Positions 44,150 through 57,358 are shown, counted from the stretch's first letter. The stretch is DNA of 64,000 bases from Strigamia acuminata (GCA_949358305.1 OX442316.1:1736001-1800000), one strand, 5' to 3'. Numbers and translations are program-made. The notes: a model not told the origin generated them from the sequence alone.

Positions 44150-44590
44150 AGGTGCATTCCAAAACGTAGTGTTAGGCGTTTTAGGCGTTTCCGTTCCGTG
44201 TCGTTTTATGGTCGTTTTAGGCCTGTTTAGGAACGTCAAAACGAAAAATTTTTTTGCTCTCGTTTTAGCAATTTCGTGTTATGAAATATTTATAAAATAT
44301 TTAAAAATCTTTATGAAATGTTCAAATTCTGACTAATTTTATTTATTTGTGGACCGCAAATGACAATGTTTATAACAGCCGACTAATTCACATCAACAAT
44401 CGCGCCAAAATCTACGCACCATCGATGGCAACCCTAACACACAAATCGTGTCTGCTAAAACGTGTTTTCATACACGTTTTCGTTTCAGCCGTGTTAGCGC
44501 CACAGACACGGAATTTTTCCGGATGTGACGTCATACCTTATAACACGACACGGCTGAAACGGCTGAAACGGGAGTTTTGGAATGCACTGT
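44150..44590. mobile_element. AGGTGCATTC-type TIR element, CCAAAACG variant
   Basis: The left end AGGTGCATTCCAAAACG is mirrored by TTTTGGAATGCACTG at 44574-44588. Inner segments are also inverted (TTTCCGTTCCGTGTCG against CACGACACGG; GTGTCTG / CAGACAC). Next to the right end, GCACTGTAT is repeated three times. Confidence 0.65.
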
Positions 44591-45288
44591 ATGCACTGTA
44601 TGCACTGTATGCCTGCTGTTGTACTTTTCAAAGTGAGATTAAAAACTTTCTTTAATGGATACATTTATTAAATTCAAATAAAACAAAATAAAAAAATAAC
44701 AAGATTAAAAATGTTTTCTTTAATTAGGAACAAATGTTCTACATTGTACACTTTTGCTAGACTTATGAACAATTCGACTTGCGAATGCATTCTCGGAACG
44801 GAACTCATTTGTATGTCGGGGACTTATTGTAACACAACCCGTAGGACTGATATTTTGAAATAACAACTTCAGTTCTATTCGAATTTTCTTTCTATTCCTT
44901 ACCATTTCAAAGATATGCTTATTTTGTTGAATTGTGTTACACTTGCATTTTTTTCACTCGAGTGTAAGTCACAGCTCAACACAGGGATGATATAGGCAGC
45001 AGGTGTGCACAAGCGCCTGTGTAATTTGGCTGCTTCAGCAAATCTAACAAATACAGAACAGAACAAACTTTTTCAACTGTTTGTTCAGAAAAAAAGAATA
45101 TGATGAAATCTTTGCAAAAGGAAAAACACACTGGCTTTAATATTGTTGCTTCAAGTCGGGCTTTCTGTGATTAGTAAAAGCAAAAGCCGTAGAAATATGT
45201 GACATTTGTCGCTGTCGGTTTGGTTGTGCGATAGTCGAACAGTTAATCCGGCTTATTTTTTCGTCAGTGTAAGTGGATGATTTCTGCT
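44591..45288. other. No confident gene
   Basis: AT-rich. A minus-strand frame at 44720-44905 has no recognised domain. GCAGCAGGTGTGCACA at 44998 recurs at 54190 without extended similarity. Confidence 0.4.
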
Positions 45289-45775
45289 TAGGGACCGTCC
45301 ATAAATTACATTAATAAATTAATAAATTAATAAATTAAATAAATTACGTAACGCAAATTTTTGGATTTTTAGACCCCTTTCCCCCCTAGGAAATTACGTA
45401 ACAAAACTGACCACCCCCCCCCCCAATTTTGATATATATATATATATATATGTATAGTACAAATTCAGCCATTTTCAATTTTAATTTAAAAATGACCATT
45501 TAAAAATTTAATTTTGACACTTTTACATTTTCATTAATATTGTTATTATTGTTATTATTGTTATTATTATTGTTATTATTATTGTTAATATTGTATTTTG
45601 ACCTTTTAAACTTCATCATCCCAAGGCAAACTCTTATGTTTTTTCAATATTTAATATTTCAATAATGTTATATTATGTTATTGAGAAAACCCCCCTCCCC
45701 CCTCGTAACATCCCTTAACAAAATTTGAAACCCTCTCCCCTTCTAGGCGTTACGTAATTTATTTACGGCTCCTTA
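45289..45775. mobile_element. TIR element with GGGACCGTCC-ATAAATTAC ends
   Basis: The left end TAGGGACCGTCCATAAATTAC and right end GTAATTTATTTACGGCTCCTT are imperfect inverted repeats. AAATTACGTAAC recurs just inside both ends, next to C-rich runs (CCCCCCCCCC on the left, CCCCCCTCCCCCC on the right). The middle holds (TA)n at 45430-45450 and TTATTATTG repeats at 45540-45590. No transposase. Confidence 0.65.
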
Positions 45776-46103
45776 CGGAGGGACATTTTGTTCATAAATG
45801 AATTACAGCTTTAGACACTTTTGTCTCAAAAAATACTTCTGTATATTAAGTTTCAACACATGGCTGCGCAACGCTTGCCATTCAATAGCTTTGGAAGCTT
45901 GCATACTCTACTTCAGTATAACCTAGCAAAAACCTTTTTTTCATGCCGTGAGGAAGCCAGCAATAATTTGTCCACTGACCAATGAGAATTAGTCCTAATT
46001 AAGTGTTGGAACATTTTAAAACCACTTTAACCTCTTCGTAGCCAATGTGAATACTGTTCATTAACATGCAACTAACCGTCCAAGGCGTAAGGTTAAGCTT
46101 GTA

Positions 46104-46454
46104 CCTTGTTCGCACCAGAAAGTTTGAGGTAGCCCAAAGTTTAAATCTAGTTCTGGTTCTTGGTGCGAACGCATCTAGCCCACAATTATCTAGTTAAAAC
46201 ATTTTTAAACTAGATAATTCTAATCTAGCTGTGTGAACTAGATAATTGCCAAAGAACTAGATAACTGTCAAGGTCACATCCCACAATTCTGTGCGTAACA
46301 TGGTCAGTTGATTGTCTATTGGCTGCATGCTTGCCTAGATATGTGTCTTTTTGCTTTTTGGTGCGAACGTTGTAGCCTGTACTTTTTAAGCCAATTTCAG
46401 GCCAGAACCAGATTTAAACTTTGGGCTAACCCAAAGTTTCTGGTGCGAACAAGG
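46104..46454. mobile_element. 351-bp TIR element, CCTTGTTCGCACC family
   Basis: The ends CCTTGTTCGCACCAGAAAG and TTTCTGGTGCGAACAAGG are perfect over about 18 bp, with TA on both sides (46102-46103, 46455-46456). A second pair, TTGGTGCGAACGC and GGTGCGAACGTT, lies inside. CTAGATAAT palindromes are in the centre. No ORF. Confidence 0.85.
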
Positions 46455-47300
46455 TATAAGACATGTTTTGGGACAACCAGTTTCTTGAATCAAATTTTTT
46501 TTATTCTTTTTAGTTGAAAATTTGTGACGTTGATTGTATCATAATATCTCTTGTGATATTTGTAGTCATTGGTTATTTATTTAATCAATTATTTTAAATT
46601 GAAATTTACTGTCCCTCAAAATTTCAGCTTTTGGCTTTTCCCAGTAGTGTTAGAAACCACAGCCAGATGGTGCAAACTTCTTTATTATTGTTGTCCACAC
46701 ACTAGAGACTAGAACTCTCTACAAAATTAGTAGCGAACTAAAAACAACCTAAAGGATCCCTTTAACCAATGGACCTTAAAATTGACCCAAAACGTGTAAG
46801 GCTTTTACCAAAAAGTGATATTTCACTCTTATTCGAATTTCGACGTGGAACTAACTTACGTCCAAAAGGACAATCCAACACCATCCATGCAGCCGAAGTA
46901 ACAATAACAACAATTCCACGATGGCAAACAATTCCCATCAAGAGATGGCGCTGCAACAACCTCTCCTGTTTGCCGGGTGTGAGCTGATAGGCGAAAACGA
47001 AGAGTAGCCTGTTGACCAGTCCGCTGACCAGTCGAAATCAAAATAACAATAAAAACACAACAAACAATCCCCTCCCCACGTAGTTCTACGTTACTACTGA
47101 ATCTGTGAATTTTGTTTTGCTCTTCCCTTAAAAAGCGGCCTAATGGCAGTTTGGTCAGACTCTTAAAAGCGCTTCAATTCAGTAGCTGCAAAATTTAATT
47201 TCAGCTGCTTTTGTGACAATCTGGTCAAAGTGAAGTTACATGAAAGGATGCGTTGAATCCATTTTGACTTATGAGGATTATTGAATCTTTGAAATGGAGT
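46455..47300. other. No confident gene
   Basis: AT-rich with a slightly GC-richer patch at 46840-47030. Overlapping frames on both strands there have no recognised domain. Confidence 0.35.
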
Positions 47301-47307
47301 TGTTTGT

Positions 47308-48152
47308 TCAAACAAATACATGTGATATTGATTCCAGACTTGTCATCCGCTCCTTTTGTACAGCCCGAATTTTCCTCGCCTTTGTGTGCTCAGTAAACAG
47401 TCGAGCAATGGCATTATTCGCACACTCGGGAGTACAATGTCGAGGTAAGAAAGAAAAGGAATCGATGTCGGCAGCAGTGAAACTCGTTTGTTCGTGACCA
47501 GTGTGCAATCACAAGGTCCTGTCTCGGCTACAGAATTTAATTCACGGCCTATGAAGGTGGTTTTGTGGAGGAAGTTATGTTTCTCTCAGGTGGTGAGCCA
47601 TCAACTCGATACCAAGGAATTTTTTTTCCCTTTCACTTTTCCTCCTGAGTAATAGTCAACGAAATGAGATACGAGGTCCCGATTAAAGTCGATAAAATTC
47701 TCATAAAATGTTTGAGTGTGTGTGTTGAAGATGATGAATGATCTTGTCAGTGTCGGATAGCGAATGATATTTTTCATTTCTTTAAACATTTTAGGGGCTT
47801 GCTTTCTTTTTTTACGCTCTAATCCGGTGGAAAGATTGGTCAGGGCGGATTGCGATTGGGAACAGAACGCTTCTTGGCGGTAAAGCTTTGTACTCATAAC
47901 CAGTTTTCTACGTAGGTAAGCAGTCTGCCTCAGAAATTTTGCCTACAGAAAAAACTGGCACTTATTAGTTTCATTCCAGTCTTGGAATATCTGTGAGATA
48001 TGTTCTAAATTAACTTTCTGGCATGTTGATGAAACGGAAAGCTGATCTTCGTTTCCAGGCGCAGGAACTTCTGTGGCACAGAAAGTAGCGATCGGTCTTG
48101 AGAATTTGTGGCCAGTCATTATTTTTTTAACCGGTCTCAAACGTGGCAGCAA
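47308..48152 (-). other. Candidate gene fragment or pseudogene (minus strand)
   Basis: Coding-like minus-strand segments lie in order. 48152-47943 and 47945-47601 share one frame, separated by a single TAG that is part of TTTTTTCTGTAG, a good splice acceptor. The downstream segment (about 115 codons) is basic and ends at a stop; a further open segment (47508-47308) follows in another frame. The donor for the putative first intron is unclear. I recognise no family. It could be the 3' part of a gene, a decayed gene or chance. Confidence 0.3.
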
Positions 48153-48247
48153 TCAGTTCTGCCAACAAATGCAAACAAATGTATATTTTATTTATAAAAA
48201 TAGATTATTAGTTTATAATTAAAATTAAAAATTAAAAACAAACTATA

Positions 48248-48645
48248 CTCTTGTTCGACTCAAAAGGGTGGCCTTCTCCCATTGGCCGAGCCGCATTACT
48301 CCTAACACCAGTATGTATTACTACCACTAGGAGAAGTAGTTTTTATTTTTATTTATTTTTTAGATTATTATGACCATTTAAATTGATATAATTTTAATTG
48401 TATTTTATTATAAAATGTTATTTCCATTTAGGAAATAAAGTTTTATGCACATATAAATGTAAAACTTATGTTTGTTCTGTTTATTGGCAAACAATTTTGA
48501 AATTTTGGCTGTTACCTAGGCAATCGATTACAATGTCTGTACATTGTAATGCATTTCTGGCGTTTGGGTCTGTATTTTTGTATCACTACACCAGTGATAC
48601 GGCTCGGCCAATGGGAGAAGGCCACCCTTTTAAGTCGAACAAGAG
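48248..48645. mobile_element. TIR element related to the 13.27-kb element
   Basis: The ends CTCTTGTTCGACTCAAAAGG and, inverted, CTCTTGTTCGACTTAAAAGG bracket about 400 bp. Internal matches to 13271-13670 include CCCATTGGCCGAGCC, GCATTACTCCTAAC and ATCACTACACCAGTGA. The outermost bases differ, so it is a subfamily. Confidence 0.8.
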
Positions 48646-49219
48646 GATAGCAATCCTATTCATCCTATCTCCAAAAGTAGCCTTAAAATTTTTTATTGGC
48701 ATCCATCTTGTTTCTTTTTCATGACCATTCACCATTTCTTTTTTTTTGCTTAGAGCTGTGAGTACCACAAAAAGTCTGGCGTAACAGACTGGCAATGTTC
48801 TGGTACCAGATGATTCCGATATGCTTTTCTGTCAAGTGTATACACACACAAAAGCACAAAAGTCTGTGGACATACACTTCTGTTAGCAGATGATCTTATG
48901 AGTACTAAGCTTAAGTGGTAGCGTTAATGAAGTTTGTGGCAAGGTATAAAACCAACCTTTCTGCAACTACCTGTCAATATTTGCACATGGTGTCAGCAGG
49001 AGATGCAAAAGTTAGGGTGTATTAAAAAAAATCAGTCTTGATATGTTAATTAAAGCGCTCTTTACTAATAATAATAGTTTTACTGGAGTTTTAAAAGGAG
49101 AAAATTTCAATTTAGCCCAATTAATTAAATGAATGTTCAAGGATCTCAAATTTTTAGCTCTCATGCACAAACAGAAATGTTAAAAATTCAGAAATGGCCC
49201 TTTTTTGCAGAACAGTACT
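48646..49219. other. No confident gene
   Basis: AT-rich, short frames only. Confidence 0.4.
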
Positions 49220-49460
49220 TACATTTTCAAGCAAAAAAATGCATTTGCAGGGAGAAAAAATACGTTTTGAAGTGAAAAAATTGCATTATCGTGTGGAAAA
49301 AATGCATTTTCAGAAAGAAAAAAAAAGAAATGAATTTTTGGAATTAAAAGTGCTTTATTGGAAAGAAAAATACATTTCAAGATGAAAAAATTTCATTTTC
49401 AAAAAAAGATGCATTTTTGGAAATAAAACTGGTTTATTAGACAAAAACATGCATTTTTAA
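49220..49460. repeat. AAAAAATGCATTT phrase repeat
   Basis: Degenerate units such as GAAAAAATGCATTTTCAG at irregular 20-25 bp spacing, similar in style to the T-tract array at 33958 read on the other strand. GGGCTCCTAGCATGCATGGG follows, resembling the transposon-edge sequence near 33.9 kb. Confidence 0.6.
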
Positions 49461-51828
49461 GTGTACCAGGGACTGTTAACCAGCTCTGACAAATGGGCTC
49501 CTAGCATGCATGGGCCCCCTGCACCGCTGGGTTCTGCCTCCAGTATTTATGCCACTGTTGTGCGCCTTTTAATTTTTTGTCATGTTGTGGCTTCCTCCAT
49601 CTCCCTATTTTTGATTTGTTCCAAATGCAGTTAAATGATATTAAATTGTACGCTGCTTTTATGTTTATGTGCCGATCCATGCGCCCTGGCAGCTGAATAT
49701 AGGGTAGAAGTGAATTGCGGACGCATAGCTCGGTGCCCTATAACCTGTGGCACCCTTGCGTTTAGCACAAAATGAACAATGGGTTGGAATGGGCGTGACT
49801 AGAATAGCTGTCTAGGCTAACTCAAAACACCACAATTCCTTGTGCACGGTCAGTTGATTGTCTACGTGTGTGGCGAAAAGTTAAGGATGACGTAGTACAC
49901 AGTGAGATTCAGGCAAACAGAATTTTATTGTTTTCTGCAGTCATGGTGCGCAGGCAAATTCAATTGTTTTGGTGCACAAACAAATTTAGAGGTGCCAGAA
50001 CGCAATGTAATGTGACCGATGAGGATCGGTGCGGCTTTTTGGATTTATTGGCGTATTGACACCACGAGAAATTGATGCATTTCTAAGAATAACAAGTAAA
50101 TATAAAAAACTAAGTTTTTTGAAAAAGGCTTTTATATTGGTGCTTCAAATCGACGCCAGGGTGCGCTACTACAGCCGGAAGTTGAAACACACAAACATTC
50201 ACGTCAAGTTAAATAAAAGTCTTTAATGATATGAACGCAATCTTAAATGTTGTCATGAAGCTTCCGTATTTTCTCCTTAGTAACGATTGGCCGGGAAGTT
50301 TTCAAGGGGGCGATTTTTACCACTCGTCAATTAGTAGTCTGTACTTCTTATAACAACTGACCACTGTGGTGGCTGGCTCGTTAAACGGTATAAATTTCAG
50401 CGTATAAATTGAAAAGCACGTAGAAAATGATATTTATGAAAATGCAAATTTGTATTAATGAAATGCCCTTTCCGTATGAAATGACGCAGTTTCTAAATCG
50501 TTAAACCCGAAACTGAAAATGCGCTTTCGGAAACAGAAAATGCAATTTCACAAATAGAAAATTTTATCACTTCCACTAGTTGCATTCAAAATGTCCCAGT
50601 GAACGGAGTGGGATTTGGATGAAATTTCTCTCCGGTCAGACAGGATCCAATGTTGGAATCAGCTTACAAGTACTAAGCTTTTGTTTGAAACATCTTTACT
50701 TTTTCTGTCAAAAATATGCATTGTTGCTAGGCAACTAATGTTTACAAGAGACTCCAAAACCTATTGGAGAAGGTTGACAAACAAGGATGGAATATCTAAA
50801 GAAGTTAATATAAATTTTATATTTTATTGAAATTTAAGTCAAAACGTTCAATGTAGAATGAATAAATTGAAATCATTTATTAGCAAAAACAACTCATTCC
50901 TTGTTTGAGTCGGTAGGAAAATTGTTTTCACACAATTAAATCCCGTGTTCATTCAGGGCTGCTAACTGAAGCATTCATTATTGTGAATTTGCACTGAAGT
51001 GGATTTTTAGAGTTGAAGTGCTATCCCTTGTTAACACCACACTTAACCTGAGTCTACAATGGATGTGGGACAATGACTCAAGTTCAACGGGCAATTAATT
51101 AATACAAATTAACCGCATTACTTGGCTCTACCTTGATTTAAATCTTTAAAGAAGATCCAACTGACTTTGCTTAAACCAAGTGTCCACATTGACATCCCCA
51201 TATGGTTCAAAAATACAAATGTAGATATTGTTGGCGTGGATAAAATTTCATTCAACACACCATTACTTTTGCTTCATCATAGATATTATTTTTTACTTTT
51301 TACTTAATGCATTCCAAAATGTATAGCATTTTGCGGCATTAAGTATATTATTCGCACATTAAAAAATGCGTTTTATAATACAATTGAAAAATGCCTTTGA
51401 AAATGCATTCATATTTGACAAATAATAGTATCGGGAACACATTTTGTAATGAATTTTATCGCTTCTCGCTTTTCCGTTGGCTTTATCCCAAGCGAGAATG
51501 TCAGCGGCGGTGATCGTTGGATTTTTAATATCCGCAATTGCTCGTGGTTGTTTCGTTGTAAGCGTTTCTCACGTACCATTGTTGTAACAAACACTTTCGA
51601 GCTGCAGCTTCCAAGTGTTGTTTTTGTCGTCGGTTAATTTTTTGATCCTGTGCGCTTCGGTCATTTTTAATAAAATGTTTTTAATCGATTGGCGACGGTA
51701 AATACGAAATTTGGGTCCTCGGCGATCTTAATTATACGCAGTGGAAGCGTGCTGGGTCCATAACCTGAAGTTATGTTAACACAAACGTACGACAATATTA
51801 AGAGACAACTGATCATTTATTCAAAGAC
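49461..51828. other. No confident gene
   Basis: AT-rich. Frames at 49868-50059, 50615-50830 and 51409-51637 are short and unassigned. No splice-supported coding block identified. Confidence 0.4.
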
Positions 51829-51830
51829 TA

Positions 51831-52271
51831 AGGGGTTTTTTTGAACCAGGGTGTTTTTTCATTTTAGTTAATTACGAGAGAAAAATAAAAGTTTCCATGT
51901 TAAAAATAAGGTTTCTTGCTTATTTTGATGTGAAAAACGATTGGAATAGGTTAGAAAACCATAAAATGACGAGATCATTTCAAAACAAACAAATTTCACG
52001 TGTTTCTAATTTTTTGAGTCGCACCTTATAACAAACTCTGCTCAGTTTAGGTTAAACTGAACACATGAAACGAGTTAGGTAGTTGCAATTATTATTTGTA
52101 GGAACTTTTTTTTTAAACATTTGCAACGTATTTAGGTTACATTTTAAACAATTCCGCCCATCGGAGCAATAATCACATAATCAGATTTTTGTTGGGCCCT
52201 CAATAATTGAGTGATTACGATTATTGCAATAATGAACTAATCACAAAAATCGCTCATTTAATGAAACCCCT
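51831..52271. mobile_element. 441-bp TIR element, AAGGGGTTT family
   Basis: Ends AGGGGTTTTTTTGAACC and ATTTAATGAAACCCCT with TA on each side (51829-51830, 52272-52273). ATAATCACATAATC and GATTAGTTCATTATTG-type palindromic phrases fill the right half. Related remnant at 7211. Confidence 0.65.
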
Positions 52272-52273
52272 TA

Positions 52274-53744
52274 ATGTTGGGTGTTTATATACCTCAAAAT
52301 ACAATGAACGTTGCATGGAAGTTTTGTCAATCTGACCAATGGGGTTGGATTGACAACTATTGACAAAAACAAGATAGCTTGAACAAATTGCAGCATAATT
52401 TTAACCTTCCCATAACCATGGCTGGTTACCAGACATGTCAGTCATTTCTGTCTCCTTTTCAAAAATCCTTCTGCACGTATTAACCCGTGCTAACTATTCG
52501 TCAACGTTTGCATATGTATACAAGTAGAAATCATCAGCATGCGGTGCAAAAAAAATACGTTAGGATGGCAGGTAACTTGCCGCTGTCGGCAGATGTTGTC
52601 CTTGTTTAAACAGTTTAAAAAGTTTCCTAAGACATGACATATTCAACACGAAGTAAGACAAAACAAGTTTCATGAGTTTCATCTTACTCTTAATCTGACT
52701 GAGTTGCAGTCGTGTTCAACAGCATCTCATTTGGAACATAGCACATGTACTTCACATTATTATTTTTTTCCTGCTCTCTGCTATTTCTCCAAATAATTAG
52801 ACTTTGAGCAAAGATAAAACTCAACAAAGGCTCATAAAAACTTGTAAGCATGAGTAAAGAGAAAGTCGTCAATGTCTCTCCCTAGACAGAAGGCGAGAGA
52901 GAGAGCGAAATCATTGACGCTAGTCACTCTACTAACCCTGCATTAACTGAAATACGAGAAACCATTTGTTCTAACTGCTTTTTTACCCGCTGTGAATTTG
53001 ATGCGACATTTAGGTTTTTACATTTTTACATTGCTAATATTCAAGTTACTAATAGGGGATTTTATGCCAAGGATTAAAAGCTAACGACTAATAAAGACGG
53101 GAAAATGGTTCCGTAAAGAGATTTATCGACAATATAGTTAATTCGACTCGACTTTATTTAGATCACCACACCCAGTGGTGTAACTACAATTTTTTAGCCC
53201 TTATGCAAGATATAAAATATCTCTCTTCCCTTGCTACAGCCAGATGGGCCGATTTTTACATCTAAGACGCACTTTTTTTTAAAACAAATAAACATCTCTA
53301 AAATGAGGGTTGCGACTTACAATTGAAGCGTCAGATAATGTAAAACGCAGAAATGTGACACTAGTTCTCAAGTTGCAAATGATGAGATGTCTAAAGTCCT
53401 AGTAACAATTTGAAATGCTAATTGAAAAGTTGTAACTTCAAGAAATTGGAAATGGCGCTTGATGGTGAAGAAGAACAGTGTTAGGTTAAAGTTCATACTG
53501 ACACCGAGGCTTTATTTTACTGGGGTTTGGCCAGGGGTTTGGCATATATACAACAGACGCTCCTATTGGTATAAAAGAGTTAAACTCAGCAGGTGCGTAT
53601 AATTAAAATGGAGGCACATTCCAAACTTTGGAAGGGTCTCCAGGGTCACAGACCCCAATTTTGGGGTGAAAGTAAAACCAACACAAATACAATAAAAATA
53701 ACAAAATTACTTCAAACAAATTAACAAATAGAAAAAAACACAAA
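52274..53744. other. No confident gene
   Basis: AT-rich, short frames only. A GAGAGAGAGAGC run is at 52890. Confidence 0.4.
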
Positions 53745-53899
53745 ATGCATATTTAAAATGCCTAAGAAATATGCATATTTAAAATGCCTAAGAAATATGC
53801 ATATTTAAAATGCCTAAGAAATATGCATATTTAAAATGCTTAAGAAATATGCATATTTAAAATGCCTAAGAAATATGCATATTTAAAATGCCTAACAAA
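53745..53899. repeat. 26-bp tandem repeat, six units
   Basis: Units begin ATGCATATTTAAAATGCC and continue TAAGAAAT. They start at 53745, 53771, 53797, 53823, 53849 and 53875, nearly identical. Confidence 0.93.
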
Positions 53900-54371
53900 T
53901 GCAATATAATTAAATAAAAATATAATAAGTAGAAATAATTTTCAAAACAAAATGGAATGTTTTAAACACATGAAATGAATGAAATACACTAAATCAAGAG
54001 GTAAACCAAAATAAAAACTTGTAAAACCACACGGTTTGCACATTTCGTCTAGCAGCCAGTCGTCGTCTCTACTATATTGCCAATCAACAAAAGTTCCATG
54101 TTTCCTTTCAATGGTTACTTCAATCATGATGGCTATCCACCCTGGCTTAAAAGCAAACCATGCATTGCATCTGTATTAACTTTTTTAGCAGCAGGTGTGC
54201 ACAGAGCCCACAAAGAGAAAATTTGTTCGCTCAATTATGAAATGTTATTTCAGCACAGGGACCAAAAAGCCTAAACTTGCTGAAATGTGAAATTAGGTAT
54301 ACATGTACGTTAGTTTGAAAACTTAACGCATCATTGTTTCTATTATTCATAATCGTTGAAAAACAAACTGC

Positions 54372-54429
54372 CTGGTATGCAGATTCTCTGCATGTTGCAT
54401 TAGTGCTCTACCGACTTAGCTATCCGGGA
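54372..54429 (-). pseudogene. tRNA-Lys-like 5' half (SINE head or tRNA relic)
   Basis: The minus strand reads CCCGGATAGCTAAGTCGGTAG then AGCA, matching a tRNA acceptor and D arm with a box A-like TAGCTAAGTCGGTAGAGC at 54405-54422. The T arm/box B is absent (an unrelated GCAGAGAATCTGC hairpin instead), so it is not a functional tRNA. Confidence 0.55.
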
Positions 54430-55769
54430 TCTAACTGTATGCAATAACTACAATTTAATCGGTGGTTACAACCCACAGTATGACCTGTGTCATGATGCCA
54501 AACTCAAACGCTAGATTCTCTTTTTTGCCCACGACAACACCAAAGTCTAAAATAGTTTATTACATGCAAGAGATTAGTGCCATTAGCTGTTATTATTTCT
54601 AAAAATCATGTATTTATTGCGTCAGTTTGATTGTGGCATCAAGATACCGGACGCCCTCTTTCATATAGCGATAAAACCAAAAAAACCAAGAGGACATCGT
54701 AAGTGGAATTAAAAGTGTTTTTGCTGTTGTGTTTATAGTTTTGTATGCAGCTAGAGCCAGTGCACGTAATTCACTCGGAGTACTTTGCGTGGGAATAAAC
54801 GAGCCTGTTCACACGTGTTAGTGAGTTGAGAGTCAAGGGATTAGTCTATAAATAATGGCAACAAGGGACAAGCACACTCCCCATTATTCAGAAAGGGAAT
54901 TCTAGTAGTTGGCGCGTTTTACTGCAACAGCGTTGGTACGGAAGTCCATCTTGTTGTGGACCTTAAAGGGGCCAAAGGAGATGACTCCGTATCTACATCT
55001 GCGTGCTTAAGTTAGGTTTGTGAGACGACCGATACAGCAATTAACGCCAAATTTGGTCGGGGCCTCGGTGTTTGTGGTGCCGCTTGTTATTGCATGCAAG
55101 GAGACTAGCAGCTGTACTAAGTACTCACGAGAGACCGATTCGACAGGAAAATAGTGTTTGCGAAGCGGAATGTTAACCATTCTTTTGCTGCCTGGGCCCG
55201 TAGTTTTGATTTAGTGGTTTGATATCTCTTTTTCATTGTGATATGGAGAAGTTATCTTAAAACCCATGCAAATTGTGGGTGGATGTTAGAAGTGTGAAAA
55301 TGAGGCAATAAATAAACTAATGATAATGAAAAGCTGCGGCTTGATGGGGCTGTAATGAGGAAAATTTCTTTTTAATGGGTCACTACAAATTTGCAGTGAC
55401 CCAGGTAAAAGTAATTTGCACAATATTTTCTGCACAATATATTCTGCAAAAAAGGTTAACAAATTTCTGCAGAGCTTCTGTAGACTACTCTGCAGATAAT
55501 GTTCTGTACGATGTGTAGAATTGTGCAGACCCATTTTTCCCCGACAAACGAAGAGTTTTTCTGCTCAATTTATGTCGGGGCATCTTCGTCCATTGGTCTG
55601 ACCTAGGATGATTAACTACAGGACTTCACATTTTTTCTGAATCTAAATTGTCCCACACAAAAATGAAGTACCAGCACCATCCATCGTTGCAATGCTAATA
55701 CGTGCGTGCAAATGATAAAATTAGCACAAAAATAAGTCAAAATGTTGGACTGAGGTCTTAAGACAATTA
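54430..55769. other. No confident gene
   Basis: Mixed AT-rich DNA. Frames at 55286-55534 are in a repeat of TGCAGA/CTGCAGA-type phrases. GCATCAAGATACCGGACGC at 54632 nearly repeats 31555. Confidence 0.4.
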
Positions 55770-56173
55770 CCATGTTTACATGTACTCACTTATCTAGATA
55801 AGTGAAAATGCAAAGTTTACTTTTCTGGAAAACTGATCATGTAAACAAATCAGTTTTCCAGAAAAGTCAAACTTATCTGGAAAACTAAAATCCACTTGTT
55901 TGAGGTAGATTTTGGGTGTTTTGCGCATTGCCATTTGCAATGTAAACACCCACTCACTACTTATCTAGAAAAGCTGACATCACAACAATGCTGTGACATG
56001 TTGTTTCTGCGCAGTGCATTGTGGATGATTAATGCGCAAGTTTAACAGAGTTAAATACGTAATATGACGTCACATTTGTTAGAAAACTGATTCTTTGTAA
56101 ACGCATGCAGTTTTCCACAAAAGTAATATTCGCATTTTCACTTATCTGGATAAGTGAACACATGTAAACGTGG
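55770..56173. mobile_element. CCATGTTTACATG-family TIR element, copy 2
   Basis: The ends CCATGTTTACATGTACTCAC and CATGTAAACGTGG are inverted, with TA at 55768-55769 and 56174-56175. ACTTATCTAGATAAGTGAAA and its mirror TTTCACTTATCTGGATAAGT lie just inside. Better preserved than the copy at 1983. Confidence 0.85.
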
Positions 56174-56175
56174 TA

Positions 56176-57358
56176 AATGTCTGATGGCTCGAAACATGAT
56201 GTCATTTTATTGACATCGTATATAAATGTATCAGCCGATGGATAAAATCGCTACTTTAGAAGCTTCCGTACACTGGATGGCTCAGTAAATTTAGGGTGTT
56301 GAGTGGCATTTTGTCAAAACCGCTCATCCTATTGAAAAATTTATACACTCTAAAGTAGTTCGCAAGGTTGGAAGCTTTAGAGTAGTGATGGTCAATTTGA
56401 CCGTGGTCAGTTTCAAGGTCAATCGTTTTGTAAGTTTGCAACCAAAAGAGATAGAGAAAAATTGTCAATTACAAAGTTGTGGAGCACCATCAAATTTGTC
56501 TAAAAACTGTGTTTTCTATTTAATTCAAATCTTGCGTTAATTTTGGGACACCCTTTACAAAGGGGCACAGGAGGTTTTGTTGTTATTCAGTTCATTGTTT
56601 TTGTTTTTGGTGCCGTTAGTGGCACTGGTTTCCATTTCCGTAACGAAGATTGTCCTCTTAGATGTAGATCTGGGTAAAAATTTTTTTTGTCCAAATTAAG
56701 TGATTAGTTGATCTTAAATAATGCAAACATTGAAGTTGGCAGTTTTTACTTCATCTCTTCAAATATATTGAGACGCTGCTTTAGTCGATGCAAAGTGACA
56801 AGAAAAAAAAAAGTGATTTGATATTTTAGAGGTACTGCAAATTGGTTTTAAAACATGTGGAAGCGAGATGGTCCTTGGTGCAGAATGAGAAAACATTTGA
56901 AGAATTTGAAGAAGGTATAAAAAAAAAATCTTTACTCGAGTGGAACTTTAGAATGAAATGTTTAAAGCAATAGGAAATATGTCACGCTGGACTTGGACGT
57001 TCTATAAATTTTCACGATCCCAGACACTGTGCTCTTATTACTTGTTTGCTTGACGGGATGTGACTGGAATAAAGTGGCACTGGAGTTTATTGCCATCAAT
57101 CTTGGAGCAAATTACATCATAGAATACACATAATAAAAAACAAAATAAATATTTGATCTTGTCAGCAACAAATACCAATCATATTTCAATTTATAATACA
57201 TTTTTTAATAATGAAAGCGCTATTAATAATGAAGAAAAATCGGCGGCTAACAGGAAATGTTACAATATCAAAAATTTGGTGGTTGGTAAAATAATATTTG
57301 CTTATCGAAAAGATAATATTTCTAGAAAATATCCTTAAATTAAGACTTGAATTGCAGA
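56176..57358. other. No confident gene
   Basis: AT-rich, short frames only, no repeats of note. Confidence 0.4.

Noticed and set aside
44998-54205. GCAGCAGGTGTGCACA at both 44998 and 54190
   Set aside because: No extended similarity around either copy.
31555-54650. Near-identical GCATCAAGATACCGG(G/A)CGC at 31555 and 54632
   Set aside because: Similarity does not extend beyond about 20 bp, so it may be chance or a very short relic.
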